Positions 36,288-48,631 of a stretch of DNA of 64,000 nucleotides are shown here, piece after piece. The DNA comes from Mycocentrospora acerina (lineage: Eukaryota > Ascomycota > Dothideomycetes > Pleosporales): the NCBI GenBank assembly GCA_022701365.1, contig JAKUHH010000167.1:62001-126000 (forward strand), read 5' to 3'. The translations under genes were made by a program, and so were the position numbers. The notes under the pieces were generated by a model. The model ran no database searches, was not told where the DNA came from, and saw only the letters and a program-made list of their open reading frames with translations. Within the stretch, counting starts at the first letter, position 1, and each line of letters begins with the position of its first letter.

Positions 36288-37607
36288 GGCGGATGACGAC
36301 GGGTCGCGCGGGCGCGGGCGCGCACACGGGGCGAGCGAGGGGTAGGGGTGTGTGTAATATTAGCAGGCAGGCGGTCGAGGATTAGACATTAGAACACCAA
36401 ACATGGACGTCTGTGGGATTATTGCGTTGCACAGGGTCAAGAATGGGGAGAAGGGCAGGGACAGCAATGTTGTCGAGTGCAGGGTCTTGTAGTGGTAGCA
36501 GTAATGGTAGCAGCAGCAGTAGCAGCGGACGCGGTAGAAGGCGGGAGCACCGCTTTTAAGTTTCCATGCTCGGCAGCAGATACGTCAGCCGTACAGTGGC
36601 AGCGTGGCAGCGAGGATATGCTAGTCAGCAGGGAAGCCTGGTGACTTGCAGCATCTCCGCCGCGGACTGCTCGGACCGGGCAAAAGCACTCTTGACGCAA
36701 CGCTGGCCTGGCGCAGCAATTGCAGATGGGCAACGACAGGCACCGTGTTGGAGGGCCAGGAACGGGGTGATGGGCAGGAGAGGGGTGCAGCAGCACGCCA
36801 GCTGATTCGCGGGCTGAGATTACTTTTCAGGAACGGGCAGGACAGGCGACAAAAGCAAATGGCTGGGCGTGGGCAAAAAGCAACAGCACGTGTCGCACAG
36901 TGCGAGGGCAGGTGCAGCTAGTGTGGAAGTTGGCAGCGGGCCGGTAGAGGAGGTTTGTGCAGGCAGGGCAGGGACGGACGGGGCGGCAAAAGGTAGCGCC
37001 GATGTCGAGGCTGTGGGCTGGCTGGACGTGGACTAGCGTCGCCTGCGTGGAGAGGGCGAGTGGATGGACGAGGGGACGAGAAGTCATGGACGAGATGGAC
37101 GAGGTGGACGAGAGAGGACTAGACTGGATTGCCCAGAGGGGACTAGTCGACTACGCCCAGAGAGGCCTAGACGAAAGACCCAGAGAGGACTAGACGGAAG
37201 ACCCAGAAGGGACTAGTTGAACACCCAGAAGGGACTAGATGAAACACCCAGAAAGGACTAGCCCCTCACACCCATCGAGCCTAGCCCAGAGCAAAAGTCG
37301 GCGCTAGCAATATATGCGCGCGTTGCTTTGGAGTGGCTGCAGTCAAGAGCGCAGAGGCAGAGCGAAGAGAGAAGATTCAAGACGGCCCGCCACGACGCGA
37401 CCAGACGCTGCCTGGCACACTCTTGATCCGCCGCTGCTGGGCAAGAAAGCACACGCTCTGCGCCTGTTGTTGTCCTTGTCATTGTCCTTGCCATTCCCAT
37501 TGTCGCTGCCATTGCCATTGCATTGCCATTGTTTGGGCTAGCTCTGCTACCCTGCACACCCACGCCCACGCCCACGTCCACACCCACACCCACCGCGCAC
37601 AACAGCA
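36288..37607. promoter_or_regulatory. Divergent spacer between SYLF gene and NUP85, with minisatellite
   Basis: This 1.3-kb gap between two divergent start codons holds both promoters. Its NUP85-proximal part contains a seven-unit minisatellite (37116-37262), and about 37470-37600 is made of CATTGCC and CCCACGCC repeats. No gene is supported; the frames seen follow the repeats. Confidence 0.5.
37116..37262. repeat. 22-24-bp minisatellite, seven units
   Basis: Each unit begins ggactag (one is ggcctag) and ends with cccagag-type sequence. Units start at 37116, 37140, 37164, 37187, 37210, 37232 and 37255, so spacing drifts between 22 and 24 bp. Adjacent units differ by a few substitutions and one-base indels. 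Confidence 0.85.
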
Positions 37608-40600
37608 ATGTTTCGCGTCCCCTCGTCCACTCCGCCCTCGACACCAAACTCGCGCCGCCCAAGCCGCAACAACGCGCCCTCGACGACGCCCGCCGGCCAC
37701 CCGCCCGACGACTCGCTCTTCCCAACCTCGACGCCAGCAGGGCCGCCTCCCGCCATGAACATGAACACAAACACCCTCTTCACAAACTCGCGCCCAACCT
37801 TCACCCAGCCCAAGTCCGACTTTGACTTTATGACCTCGGCCTTTGACAGCTCGCCGCCCAAGCATGCCTACAACTACGAGGGCATGGGCGCCGGCGCAAT
37901 AGGCATGTCGACGACAGGCAGGCCCGTGGGCGCCCGCGGCCGCACCACCAGCTCAGGGTACCGCGTGCCCAGCAGCCCGCCGCGACACGACGACTACGGA
38001 GAGGACGAGTACGACGAGGACATGGACGACGGCGAGGAAGACGAGGAAGACGACGATGGCGACGAGTACGACGACGAGTACGACGACGACGAAGACGATG
38101 AGCAGCTACGCCTGTCGGCCCAGCGGCGCGCAAAGGCCCAGAACAGGTTCTCGCAGTCGGTCGTCTCCCACACCAGCGCGAGCGACGTGGAGCCGGGGCC
38201 GATGCTGGTGCGCGCAGGCGCAAGGCAGACGCAGTTTGACCTGCTGCCTCTGGCCAAGGGCCTGACCCCCAACGCCGACCGCGCAACACTGCAGGAGCCC
38301 GGCAACGTCATCCTGGAGACGGAGCGCCTAGTCGGCAAGGTGCACCACTCGCTCGACTCGGACTCGCCAGAGCAGAGGGCGGCAGTGCTGTCCGACATTG
38401 CCCAGGACCTCGTCGCCCTGTGGCAGGCCGGCTCGCGCACATCGACAAAGGCAAGCGCCTCGTCGAGCCGCTCGGGCGGCGCCATTGGCCTCTCGCACGC
38501 CAGTCGCCTGGCCAGCCTGCTGCTCACCCTTCACCACCCTCCATCAGTAGCACACGCCCAGCGGTCGTCCGCTCTGTCGCTCGTGCCTGCGCGCCCCGAG
38601 CCCAGACAGTTTACGCCGATCCCCAAAGTCCTGCTCAACTGGCTCAACAACACGTACGCTGCCGTGTCAGAGGTGGAACTGGTCCTCAAGGAGCCGCGTG
38701 GATACTCGCGGCACCTGTCCTTCTGGGAAGCCGTCCAAGCATCTGCGGTCCGGGGCAACTTTGACAAGACCCTGCAGCTGCTCCAGGGCGCCAGGCTCGA
38801 AAACGCTGCAACTGCGCAGGACGACGGACTGGGCGACGTCGGATACACAGGGTCGCACCTGCGATATGCAAACGACGCGGTCCGCACCGCTATCGACCTG
38901 CTTCGCGAGTGCCCAGCAGTGGCTTCAGACGACTGGGATGTCAAGGGCCATGATTGGAGCATCTTCAGGCAGCGCACTCACCAGGCGTACGTCAATCTCC
39001 AGGACTTTGCAGAAGGCGAGAGCGCCAGCCGACATGCCGTTGCCCAACCCTTCCAGGCGTCACACTTTGGCATCTCGCAATCGCAAGCGAGCTTCCACTT
39101 GAGCGTCACGAGCCGAAAGGCGGAGAGCAAAGTGCCGTGGTCCATCTATGAGAACCTGCGTAACCTCTACCAGCTTCTGCTTGGTAACGAAGAGCAAATT
39201 CTTGCCATTTCAGCAGACTGGATCGAGGCCGTGCTGGGACTTGCCATATGGTGGAACGGAGAAGAGGAAGAGGTTTCCCAGGGTAGCCTTGCAGCAAGCC
39301 GCCGGTCGTTGATGCGTTCACAGCGAGTCCGTCCTGTGGATGTAACACCTGTCAAGGCCTACTGCCAGCGCATGTCAGCCGCTTTGGCAGCAGTGATTGA
39401 AAACAGCGACGAAGATTTCAGTGTCAACGCCACCGACCGCTTCGAAGTGGGCATTGCCTGCATCGTAGACGACAACATCGAGGGCGTCCTGCGCATACTT
39501 CAAGGCTGGTCGCTCACCGTGGCCTCGGCAATCGCCGAACTTGCCAGCGCGGGTGAATGGTTTGTGCAATCTGACGACATCATGGGTCAATTCAACCAGG
39601 ACGATCTCTTGGTGCTGAGTTACAATGGTCCACAGCGATCGGGTGTGTCAAAGGATGACCTGCTTATCGCGTACTCTGGACTGTTGGCAACCAAGGGTGA
39701 GATTACTGGTCAAGACGGTCAAGAGTCTCGGGAAGGCTGGGAACTTGCCATTCAGGTTCTGGGAAGATTGGACGACGCAGTCACAGCAAACGAACGTGTC
39801 GAACGGCTAGTCATCGATCTGCCCCTCGAGTCTGCTACACGAGTAGACAAGATTACACAACTTTGTCATACCATGGGCCTCTCGCAGCATGCCCTTACCA
39901 TTGCTCTGGTATGTCTTTGAATTGGAAGACTGAATGAAAACTCATGGCTAACACATGTATAGAAATTTGCCGACCATCTCCGCGCCAACACACAAAACTA
40001 CGGCGACACGCTTCTCTACTACGCCCGCGCTCATGCTGCACCGAAGATTCAAGAAGTGCTCCGCGTACTCGTAGCGCACTGTCTCATAAAATCAGTAGCG
40101 TTCCCCCCACTAGCCGGACTTGACGAGTCTCTGAGATCCCTCATCACATCACCCAAGCAGACATTGACCAAGCTCGCGAGCCTGGACTCGGAGGCCGCTT
40201 CGCTACTTTCCAACTATCTTAGCGGTTACGCCACAATCCGCAAGTACTACGATCTTAGGGATGAAGAAGTCCTCTTGAAGCAAGGCGAGAAGCCGGCTCA
40301 CGGGCCCATGGCACGGAAACGAGCCGCTGCCAACGCACTCATGGTCATTATTGCGAGCGCAGCGTCCAGCATTCGGGGTGGCCTATATGACCCCGGGGTT
40401 GAGACGGTTGTTCAAGTCGACGTGCTCCTCCCGTTGCTGGGCGAGGCGCTCGTCTTCGTCAATCGTGAGTCTCTTTTCCACGCATAAACTTGTTGTATTT
40501 AATACTAACCATTTGCCCAGAACCCAAGCGCACACTCACCCTCCGCCACCTCTATGATCTCCTCGCTGCGGTCGAGGATCTCGACACCTCATCTAGCATG

Positions 40601-40954
40601 ATCCGCGCTCAGTGCGAGGAAGTTCTATCCACCACCCTCTCTGCAGCATACGACGCGTCACCATCTGTTTCAAATCCACACAACCTCCTCCAAAAGTCGA
40701 TATCAAATAGTACTGCTGCATCTTCGCAATACTCACTGATCGGCAGCATGGACTTTGGTTCCGCAGACGGCCAGAGCACAGAAGGCTCAGCCGTACTCGT
40801 CAAAGGTGGACATGTGGATGAGAGCAAACGCGGATGGGATTGGCGGAAGGGATTCATGCGGGGCGCAAAGGGAGAGGATATTGTTCGAGTATTGAGATTG
40901 GGTATTGCAAAGGAAATTGGAAGGGCGTTTACAGAGGGAGAAGTCACTGCATGA
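37608..40954 (+). CDS. NUP85: Nucleoporin Nup85 (Y-complex)
   Basis: Nup85 is a scaffold subunit of the Nup84/Nup107 Y-complex of the nuclear pore. Exons are 37608-39908, 39963-40464 and 40521-40954, giving 1078 residues, longer than yeast Nup85 (744) but usual for filamentous fungi. The first 180 residues are disordered: a Ser/Thr/Pro-rich start and an Asp/Glu/Tyr run at about 126-165. The helical Nup85 domain begins with PIPKVLLNWLNNTY and contains SFWEAVQASAVRGNFDKTLQLLQGA, CPAVASDDWDVKGHDWSIFRQRTHQA and IEAVLGLAIWW, matching the fungal family. It ends ...RHLYDLLAAVEDLD ... EIGRAFTEGEVTA. The ATG at 37608 follows a CACC-rich leader and starts FRVPSSTPPSTPNS, typical of fungal Nup85 N termini. 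Confidence 0.88.
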
Positions 40955-41924
40955 AAAAAAAGCCTTTCTTTTGATGCAAAATAGAAGATGACAAAGACGA
41001 AGAAGAAGAAGATACCACGATAGCATTGTAATTATAGTCTATTGGCCGATCCCAGCATCCTGGCTTCCATTGCCATCTGTACTTTTGCTCTCTGCTACAT
41101 GAGGTTTTGCTTGCACAACAAACAACCTCTTGTCTCTCGTACCACCCAATCCACTTCACCCACATGAAGAAGCCTACACGTCTCCAACAACAGCAACATA
41201 GCCTTTACACTAAACCAGGCACATCCGCTCACATCGCCACTATCGCCGCGACCGCCGTCTTCCAATTGGCGCTCGCCCGCTCACTCCACAAGCATCATCA
41301 TCATCATCAAAATCGACGTCGAACGCGCCTCCCCCCTCCCTCCCTCCCCGCAGCCGAGGTCCACCATCCCCCGCAACTAACCAAACCTAACCCAACCAAC
41401 GCGCATCACTCATAATCATCACACTATCCCCGACGGAACGGGAGGACCAGGGGAGGGGGGATGATCAGCAAATAGAAAATAAGCAGGCGAAGGGGGAATA
41501 AATAACGCCTTCCCTTTTTCCTCTCCTCCTTCCCCAATTTTTTGTTTAAGGTGTCTATTTGTTAGATAGTTTGAACGAACTAACGAACGAACGAACAAAC
41601 GATTGAACAAAGACAGAAAGAAAGACGAACAGACGAGCAATTGAGATATTATTGTGTGAGTAAGAGAACTTTTGTGTGTGTGTGTGAGTAGAAAGAAAGA
41701 AAGAAAGAAAGAAAGTCAGAAAAGGGAAGAACACAATCCTTCAGAAATCTACCCTCTTTTCCATTTTTACATATTGCACTTTCTTTATATATATATATAT
41801 ATATATATATTTGATTGCTTCGTTAGCATCCATCCATCCATCCGCCACTCCACCACTCATCGACAACATCAACATAGCAATTCTTCTAAACGACAACAAC
41901 AGCAACAAAAACAACAGAAACAAC
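40955..41924. other. Non-coding spacer upstream of the crotonase gene
   Basis: No supported gene is seen. It contains CATCAT, CGAA (about 41575-41600), GAAA (about 41693-41715) and TA (about 41790-41812) repeats, and ends in a CAACAACA-rich leader directly before the crotonase ATG. Confidence 0.6.
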
Positions 41925-43065
41925 ATGGCCGCCAGCTCCCCATCCCGGCGCTCCCCCTCCCACGCGCCCATCTCCCTCCCACAGTCCTACACCGCGCTCA
42001 ACACCTCAACCTGGCAGACTATTCGCACGGCGCCGCACCCCGCGCAGCCCAGCATCATGGTGCTGACGCTGCACCGTCCCGCGCAGCATAATGCGTTTAC
42101 GGATGTGATGCGTGCGGAGCTGGAGACGGCGTATGGTATGTTTGATGTGGATGACCGGGTGAAATGTGTGGTTGTTACGGGGGAAGGGAGGATGTTTTGC
42201 GCGGGCGCGGATTTGGAGATTGGATTTGGGGAGGGGGCGAGTGGGGAGGGGGCTGAGAGCGTGAGTGAGCATCGTGATGGGTGAGTTTTTGAGTTTTTTT
42301 CTTTCTTTCTTTCTTTTAGTTTGAGTTTGAGTTTGAGTTTGAGTAGGGGAGAGAGAGAGAGATAATGGCTGGCTGACATTGGAAACAGAGGAGGTCGCGC
42401 CGTTCTGGCAGCTTTCCACTGCCGCAAACCTACCATTGCGGCTATCAATGGTCACGCCGTGGGCGTCGGAGTCACCATGACGCTTCCGATGAGTATTCGC
42501 GTGGCGTACCGCGACGCGAAGATTGGGTTTGTGTTTGCGCGCCGGGGTCTCGTCATGGAGGCGGCGTCGTCGTTTTTCCTGCCGCGCTTGATTGGCCACT
42601 CGCGCGCGCTGCAGGCAGTGACGACGGGGATTGCATACAAGGCAAGTGATAAAGTGTATGATGGGTTGTTTGCCGAGCTGTGCGACAGGCAGGAGGATGT
42701 GCTGCCCAAGGCGCTGGAGATTGCGACAGAGGTTGTCAAGAATACGAGCGTGGTTAGTACGTATTTGATGCGCGAGATGATGTACAGGGGCACGGCGAGT
42801 CCAGAGGAGCAGCACCTGCTGGACTCAAGAATCATATTCGAGCTGTTTGGCTCGCCGTAAGTTGTTCTCGAGTCAAGGACACGGCATGCTTGCTGACAAA
42901 CATGGTAGGGATAACAGCGAGGGCGTCAAGTCGTTCATGGAGAAGAGACCAGCTAAGTTTACGGGGACAATGGAGAATGCAAAGGTGTCGGCTTATCCGT
43001 GGTGGGTGCCTGTTGATACGCTTGGAAGGGCAAAGGCGAGCCCAGCAGGAGGACCTAAACTTTAG
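41925..43065 (+). CDS. Enoyl-CoA hydratase/isomerase (crotonase) family protein, probably peroxisomal
   Basis: Exons are 41925-42280, 42389-42856 and 42909-43065, giving 326 residues. Crotonase hallmarks are present: LTLHRPAQHNAF, the oxyanion-hole loop GRMFCAGADLEIGFGEG, and KPTIAAINGHAVGVGVTMTLPMSIRVA, followed by AKIGFVFARRGLVMEAASSFFLPRLIG. The usual GGG of the second oxyanion loop is replaced by GVGVT. This, with Glu in VMEAASS, looks more like isomerase-type or specialised fungal members than the classic mitochondrial hydratase. The last three residues are PKL, a variant PTS1 signal, so peroxisomal beta-oxidation or a peroxisomal secondary-metabolite step is plausible. The exact reaction cannot be assigned. 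The first intron has TTTC and GAGTTT repeats. Convergent with RPL20. Confidence 0.85.
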
Positions 43066-43381
43066 GTAAACATGTCAGGGTGTGGAGAAATGCCTAGACC
43101 AAAAAAAATTGAATCATGACTTCATTGTCTTCTACCCTCGGTGCACAACAAAGGTCGTCCAGCTCATGTTCTCTGAAGCATTGTTTCCCCATTGTGTATA
43201 ATTGACCCCCCGTTCCTACGACCCCCAGAGGCCTACAGGCATCACGCGACTCGACAGCTCGGATGGTGGTATCAGGGAATTCATTCGTTCCTAATGTACT
43301 TCTTTTGTGAAGCATGCATAACCGAGGGAAGCCCATTCATTCCCAACCCATCCAGACCGCACTCCGTAATGAGAAACACGC
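43066..43381. other. Convergent 3' spacer
   Basis: This 316-bp gap between the stops of the crotonase gene (plus) and RPL20 (minus) holds only the two 3' UTRs as far as I can see. Confidence 0.6.
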
Positions 43382-44415
43382 TTAGAAGAAAGTGGATGGT
43401 CGCTTGGCAGCGAAGACCTTCTTGCCGGCCTTCTTGTTGATGCGGTGGGGCAGGGGGAACTTGAGGCCCTTGACCAAAAGCTGCTTGATGTACGGGCGGC
43501 GGACATCATCGGTCTTCTCGAGCTCAACAACCTTGAGGATCTGCACAGGGTGTTAGTTGGGTGTATCGAGGTGGAAATGGGTGGCTTTATCGACGTACCT
43601 GAACCGACCTGAAGCGGGAGCGGTGACGGGCGGCCATATCCTGGTAGAGAGCATCGACGGCGGCGCATCGGGACATCTCACGGTACTCCTTGTACATGTT
43701 GTGGGTGCCGGAGCGCGAGTCGTAGCGGATCCAGATACCGAAGTTCTTGACCTTCTGGGGGCGCTTCTCGTTGATCTGAGAGGCGTCAGTTTCATTGTAC
43801 ATTGAATATTCAATGGCGCAGAAGACTGGTTCGTGCGCCGTGACTGCTACACACCTCGTTGACGGCAACGATCTCGCCGTTGGCCTTCTTGATCTTGCGG
43901 AGCTTGCCGAGGAAGTACCAGAACCTCGACTTGGCAACAACCACGTTGTTCGCAAAAATGCGCATGCGGTAGATCTTGGGGGTAGGGTTGGCCTCAGAGG
44001 GCAGATGGCGCCCAATGATCTGGTATTCCTGGAAGCGACCTGGTAAAGTCAGTACTGCGCCCACGCGGTAGTCAATGCATCCAGTCCAGCAATTGCAGCG
44101 AGCGATCCAGAAGGTTGTTATTGGGGTGCTCCAGAGGGTGTAGCATGCCGTTTTGCACGTGGTCAAGCACCTGTAGGGCCGTTCGAGGCACGCCGTATTC
44201 GTCTTCGCGTTGTAGTCGGATGCCTCTCAGCTGGACGTATTCCTCCCCACATTGCACTCATGCCATCCACCCGCCACGGTAATACGTTTAAACAAATGGT
44301 TGCGATAGTGGGAATCCCGACTCGATTCCTGGGGGCTCCAAGGCTGTATCGAAATTTCCATCGACTGCATTGCTGGACGGATCGCGAGAGCGGAGAGAGA
44401 GAGCTGCTTACCCAT
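43382..44415 (-). CDS. RPL20: 60S ribosomal protein L20 (eL20/L18A)
   Basis: This is a structural protein of the large cytosolic ribosomal subunit. Exons are 44415-44412 (four bases, ATGG), 44039-43855, 43775-43599 and 43540-43382, giving 174 residues, the normal eL20 length. The protein reads MGRFQEYQIIGRHLPSE, then RMRIFANNVVVAKSRFWYFL, then KVKNFGIWIRYDSRSGTHNMYKEYR and QDMAARHRSRFRSVQILK, ending KFPLPHRINKKAGKKVFAAK. The first intron (44040-44411) is 372 nt, far longer than others here, a frequent trait of fungal ribosomal protein genes. Directly upstream of the ATG, ACTAAC then TGTGTGCAG suggests a further 5' UTR intron. A 61-codon open stretch lies in the first intron (44257-44072) but has no ATG near its start. 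Confidence 0.96.
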
Positions 44416-44817
44416 CTGCACACAGTTAGTAATCTAGACGGACAGCGGTTTGCGAAGGTGACTGACCTTGATTGTGCTGCGAGGTTAGTCCCGTTGAGTT
44501 GTCGTGGTGTTGTAGGCCAGGCGATCAAAGGTTTGTGTCGAATTCGTCGCTTGTGTGGCCGCTAGCCAAGAACGGAAGGCACGACTTGGCGGGCTGCTAG
44601 GAAGCGCAACTTGTAGTGTCGGCGGCCAGAGACGCCAAACACCGATCATGGGCTTTGGCGACTACGACCATCGCCTACTATCGAGCACCACCAAACACTT
44701 TCGCCTAGCAATGCGCATAGGTTGAATTTGGAAGTTGGATTCACGCACCCACCAGCACTCTGTGGCATACGAAATAAACACTCATCCTCGACAGCCCCCA
44801 CTAAACCTCCAGCAGCC
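44416..44817. promoter_or_regulatory. Divergent promoter region between RPL20 and CSN12
   Basis: About 400 bp separate the two opposing start codons. It contains the probable RPL20 5' UTR intron next to 44416 and no other gene. Confidence 0.5.
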
Positions 44818-46553
44818 ATGCAGGCCGCGCTTGCACCGTTCCTCGAAGTCCATGCCACAGGCCTGGCCCAGCCAGTCGCCGAGTTTCTCAGCCCTTTTGC
44901 GCCTGCCCATAATCCCGGTCGCCTCTACGAGTTCTACCGCGTGTCCAACGATGAGAGGATTGAAGGTGACGTGCGAAATGTGTTCAAGTTCAACAAAAAC
45001 ACGCGCATGTCGCCAAAGGAGAGCAATGCATGGGTCGATATCATCGTATGCTACTGGCGCGCTGTGAAGGAGATTATTGGGGTAGACGAGGCGGCCAACC
45101 AGGGCAAACTTGGGGACCGGCAGTACGTTGCTGTGTATGACGCCTGGAAGGACCTGACGAGCAGCTTCATCAAGCACATCTCAGGTGGACTTTTGCCACC
45201 ATGGGCAATCTTCACTCTGTATTTCACAGCAAACCACCTAAGGAAGATTGCTACAAAGGCAGACGAGTATTTGGCCAAAGCGAAGCCAGTGGCTTTCAAC
45301 ACCGGCTTTTCAGACGATATTGTGAGCACAGCTGCGCGCAATGAGAAGCTTGAGGAGGCGGCACGAGTGTTCAACAGGATATTTGCTCTTTGTCTTGGTG
45401 ACAGGTGTGTTACCACTCTACCTCTGTATCTCCTTGCTCTTTCTGACCCCCATCAGAAACCCAGATCTTTCCGAGTCCCGCAAGTGGGGCGTCTACTGCA
45501 TAGCCAATCTTCAATTCAAGACATATTTCAAGGTACAAACCTTCGCTCAACAAATTTTTGCACCTCCAACGACTGACTTTCCTCCTCCAGCTGAAAGCTA
45601 TCAGCCTTTCGAAAAACGTTGTCCGATCGATCGAGGCACAGCACGATCTACCACCGTTTGCATTATATCCGAAAGCGCATCGTGTCACATATAGATACTA
45701 CACTGGAGTCCTCGCTTTCCTGCAGGAGGACTATGCAAAGGTTGGTCAACGAAAACACACTATCGAAGACATTTTAACACAAAATAGGCAGAGAAGAGCC
45801 TGCAAGAAGCTTGGGAATCATGCTGGCTGCGATCTGAGCAGAATAAATCGTGGGACCCTCAACACTTCTTTCATACGCAGTCAGCCAGTTAACAGTAGCA
45901 GGCTCATCCTCACATATCTCATACCCTGCCGCCTCATCACACAGCACTCGGTCCCGACAGCTGCTCTCCTTGCGGAATCCCCACGTCTAGAACGCATATT
46001 CGGACCACTCGTGTCCTGCATCAAACGAGGGGACCTCACTGGTTTTGACAAGGCTCTTGCAGATGGTGAGCCTGAATTTGTCCGGCGACGCATCTTCCTT
46101 ACCCTTGAACGAAGCCGCGACATCGCTCTGCGGAACCTTCTCCGCAAGGTCTACCTGGCCGCAGGATTCGATGATCTGAAAGAGGGACAAACCGACAAGG
46201 ACAAGATCAGGAAGTCTAGGATCCCCGTTGTACATTTTGCTGTCGCCCTTAGAATGGGTGGCCAAGTAGTCGAAGACGACGAGGTCGAATGTTTGCTGGC
46301 GAACCAGATCTACAAAGTACGTGTCATATCCTATTTGCGTTGTTCGAGTAGCCGTCGTGTAACCAGCACATGCTACTACTATTTCCATATCCTGAGCACT
46401 GGCCAGCCTTGTCGTACTTACCTTGCATAATAGTCGCGCATGCATTAACCTTGGCTAACGCTATTACAGGGGCTCATGAAGGGATATATCTCGCGGGAAC
46501 ATGCGATTGTAGTCATGAACAAAAAGGGCGCGTTTCCCGGTACAAGGGTCTGA
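44818..46553 (+). CDS. CSN12: PCI-domain protein CSN12 (COP9-signalosome-associated / Thp3-Csn12)
   Basis: CSN12 is a PCI-domain protein linked to the COP9 signalosome and, as Thp3-Csn12 in yeast, to transcription elongation and mRNA maturation. Exons are 44818-45404, 45457-45532, 45591-45740, 45788-45849, 45896-46316 and 46470-46553, giving 459 residues. Family blocks are clear: LPPFALYPKAHRVTYRYYTGVLAFLQEDYAKAE, LILTYLIPCRLI, CIKRGDLTGFDKALADGEPEFVRRRIFLTLER, VECLLANQIYKGLMKGYISRE and the terminal KKGAFPGTRV. A 46-nt intron (45850-45895; donor GTGGGA, acceptor TTAACAG) is required; without it the frame stops at 45890. Splicing there gives NKSSRLILTYL, matching the family. The last intron (153 nt) has a GCTAAC branch point. 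Confidence 0.9.
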
Positions 46554-48631
46554 TGGGCAGAAGCCCGAACTTCTCCACCTACTGCCTACAGCGCCTCTAC
46601 TCTATCAGCTGCATAACATGATGCATTACTGGTCAGCACCATTGCCTAGCCCAAGTATGACTACCAGCCTAGTAGGCAGACGCGACCTAAACTATGCAGA
46701 GGCGTAATGCGCATGCAGCATAAACAGAAAGACATGGATGTTAGCTAGCCAAAGCCACTAACAAAAGTAGCGATATACCCAGTATCAGACCTAAGATTTG
46801 CATTCCACTTTTCTCTTTGCTCCTCTCGTGCGACACTGGTGCCAAAACTAAGGTTCTTGCCCCGCGCCACGTCCAGCACAGACGCGTCGTCGCCCTATCA
46901 GCTGATATCGCGTTCGCCATTTCCGCCCTACTAATCTACGTACCCCGCTCGCACCAGCTCGCTTCCGACATTCTTTTTGCCCTTGCAAAGCCTCCTTTCT
47001 CAAGTATGCCTGTTTCTGGCATTGATCTCCCGGCTTGGCGAAGAAGAAGATACTGGTAGCTGTTGAAAAGCTGCTAGTGACTCAGTACACTCCACTCGCA
47101 GCCCGAAAACCCAGTGACCTCGCGTCTTCTTCGTCAATCTCCTCGGCAGCCGTATTGCACTCCCTATACGTAATTATTCACATCCCAACATAGCCCAACA
47201 AGGCGGAACATGTTCCCACTTCATGCACTCAATCCACCGCCTCGGGTCCCTTCCTCCTTCCCAACAATCAATCTGCCTTCGCTTCTTAATGCAACCCCTC
47301 CATCACAGCCTGCACCAACAGCCTTATCGTATTCAAGCCCTTGGTTGCGACGTGATAACCTGGCTTTCCTTTCTTCTGATTCGTCCCATTGTTGTGGTAC
47401 TTGCGATGGGATTTGGGGATCTTTCGTCCGCCAGCGCGTTTGGCGCGAATGTTTTCAATCGAGTGACGGGGAGGATGGGGAGGCATTGCAAGCTTCAAGT
47501 CAGGCTTCTGGTGTAGAGGTTCAATATGTCAGGCTTTTCTGGGTTATGTAATATACAGAGGTTCGGTAAGATGTAGTGAGGCCAAGTCTGTTTGTTGAAT
47601 GATTCTTTCTCAGATGTTTTCTTGTTGAGAGAAGATACATGTGGAAAGGTAATAGTGTAGGGATTTATTCGTCCTGCAGATGCCGAGTTCCGACATGTGA
47701 GATCAGCCAAGATGTAGGTTTCCAGTTTGGGTGAGGCTGTGACGAAAGAAGAGTTGATGAGCGCACGAATGACGGGTGTTCAGAATACTTGGATGATGGC
47801 GATGCTCGTGGGGGTGGTTGAGAGTAAGCATAGTATGCATCGACTCATGATTAACATCACTGGAAAGACTGGTTCTTCCTCTGCTAACAATTTGATTCAT
47901 CAACATGTACTATCATCAGACGCCCCAAGATCCAAAACCAAGAGCCGCAAATGCCCACATGATTCCCCTAGCAGTTACAATTTATACCTAGCCAACCTGC
48001 AAGAAACTTTAATTTGACAACCGTAGAGAAAGAAGCACTAAACCATCCCAAAATGCGTGAATAGTAGAAACGAACACAGCCCCAAGACTGCCGCGCCATA
48101 GGCGCGTGGTTGTATTTGGTTGAAAAGAGATGCAAAATTGCCTTGGTATCCTGGTCCAATTTCGTGGCATATCAAAAGGAAGAAAGATGGGAAAGAACAA
48201 AACTGTACACCAATGATAAGACATGACAAAGAGATAAGTATAGTACAACAGTTTGCTGAGTGAGTATCCAAGTAGTAGCCTCGAATCTGGGCATTGGTAA
48301 ATAAAATGAAAGAAAGGGTTCTGCCATGTTGAGTGATGATGTAGCCGCGAGGCCGGTTGTATGTACAAGAATTGTAACGAGATGCCGACATGTGCATCGC
48401 GGTAAAATTCATTAGGGAAGGGCTGATTTGTGTTCCTGGTAGTTGACAAAAAGACAACTCGATATGAACCCAAGGTGTAAGATAGAGAGTGGTGGGTAAT
48501 GAGTTGCGCTGAACTGCACATGGCTGTGTAGGCAGCAATGGCGACGGCAATTTCGGGGGAGCGGAGACTATGTTGGCCAGTACAGAAACGTGCAGAAAGC
48601 TGAGCGTTCGGATTAGACTTGTGATGGCAGC
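46554..48631. other. Large spacer without a supported gene
   Basis: About 2.1 kb lie between CSN12 and the BTB gene. Open frames exist on both strands around 47210-47551, where a 113-codon plus-strand frame overlaps a 67-codon basic minus-strand frame. Neither has recognisable domains or splice partners. The rest is AT-rich with no visible structure. Confidence 0.45.

Noticed and set aside
37116..37262. CRISPR-like repeat spacing
   Set aside because: Units are head-to-tail diverged copies without unique spacers, in a eukaryotic genome; this is a minisatellite.
44072..44257. 61-codon frame inside RPL20 intron 1
   Set aside because: It starts with GTG directly after an in-frame stop and has no recognised family. 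I also looked for box C/D snoRNA motifs in this intron and saw no C box.
45788..46430. CSN12 as a frameshifted pseudogene
   Set aside because: A 46-nt intron restores the conserved frame, and all other exons are intact.
47286..47486. 66-codon basic minus-strand frame (MPPHPPRHSIENIR...)
   Set aside because: Amino-acid content looks plausible, but it is short, lies opposite another frame and has no known family. Would need transcript or homologue evidence.
47210..47551. 113-codon plus-strand frame
   Set aside because: It has an ATG but no recognisable motif, and it overlaps an equally open minus-strand frame. No splice partners or homologous family recognised.
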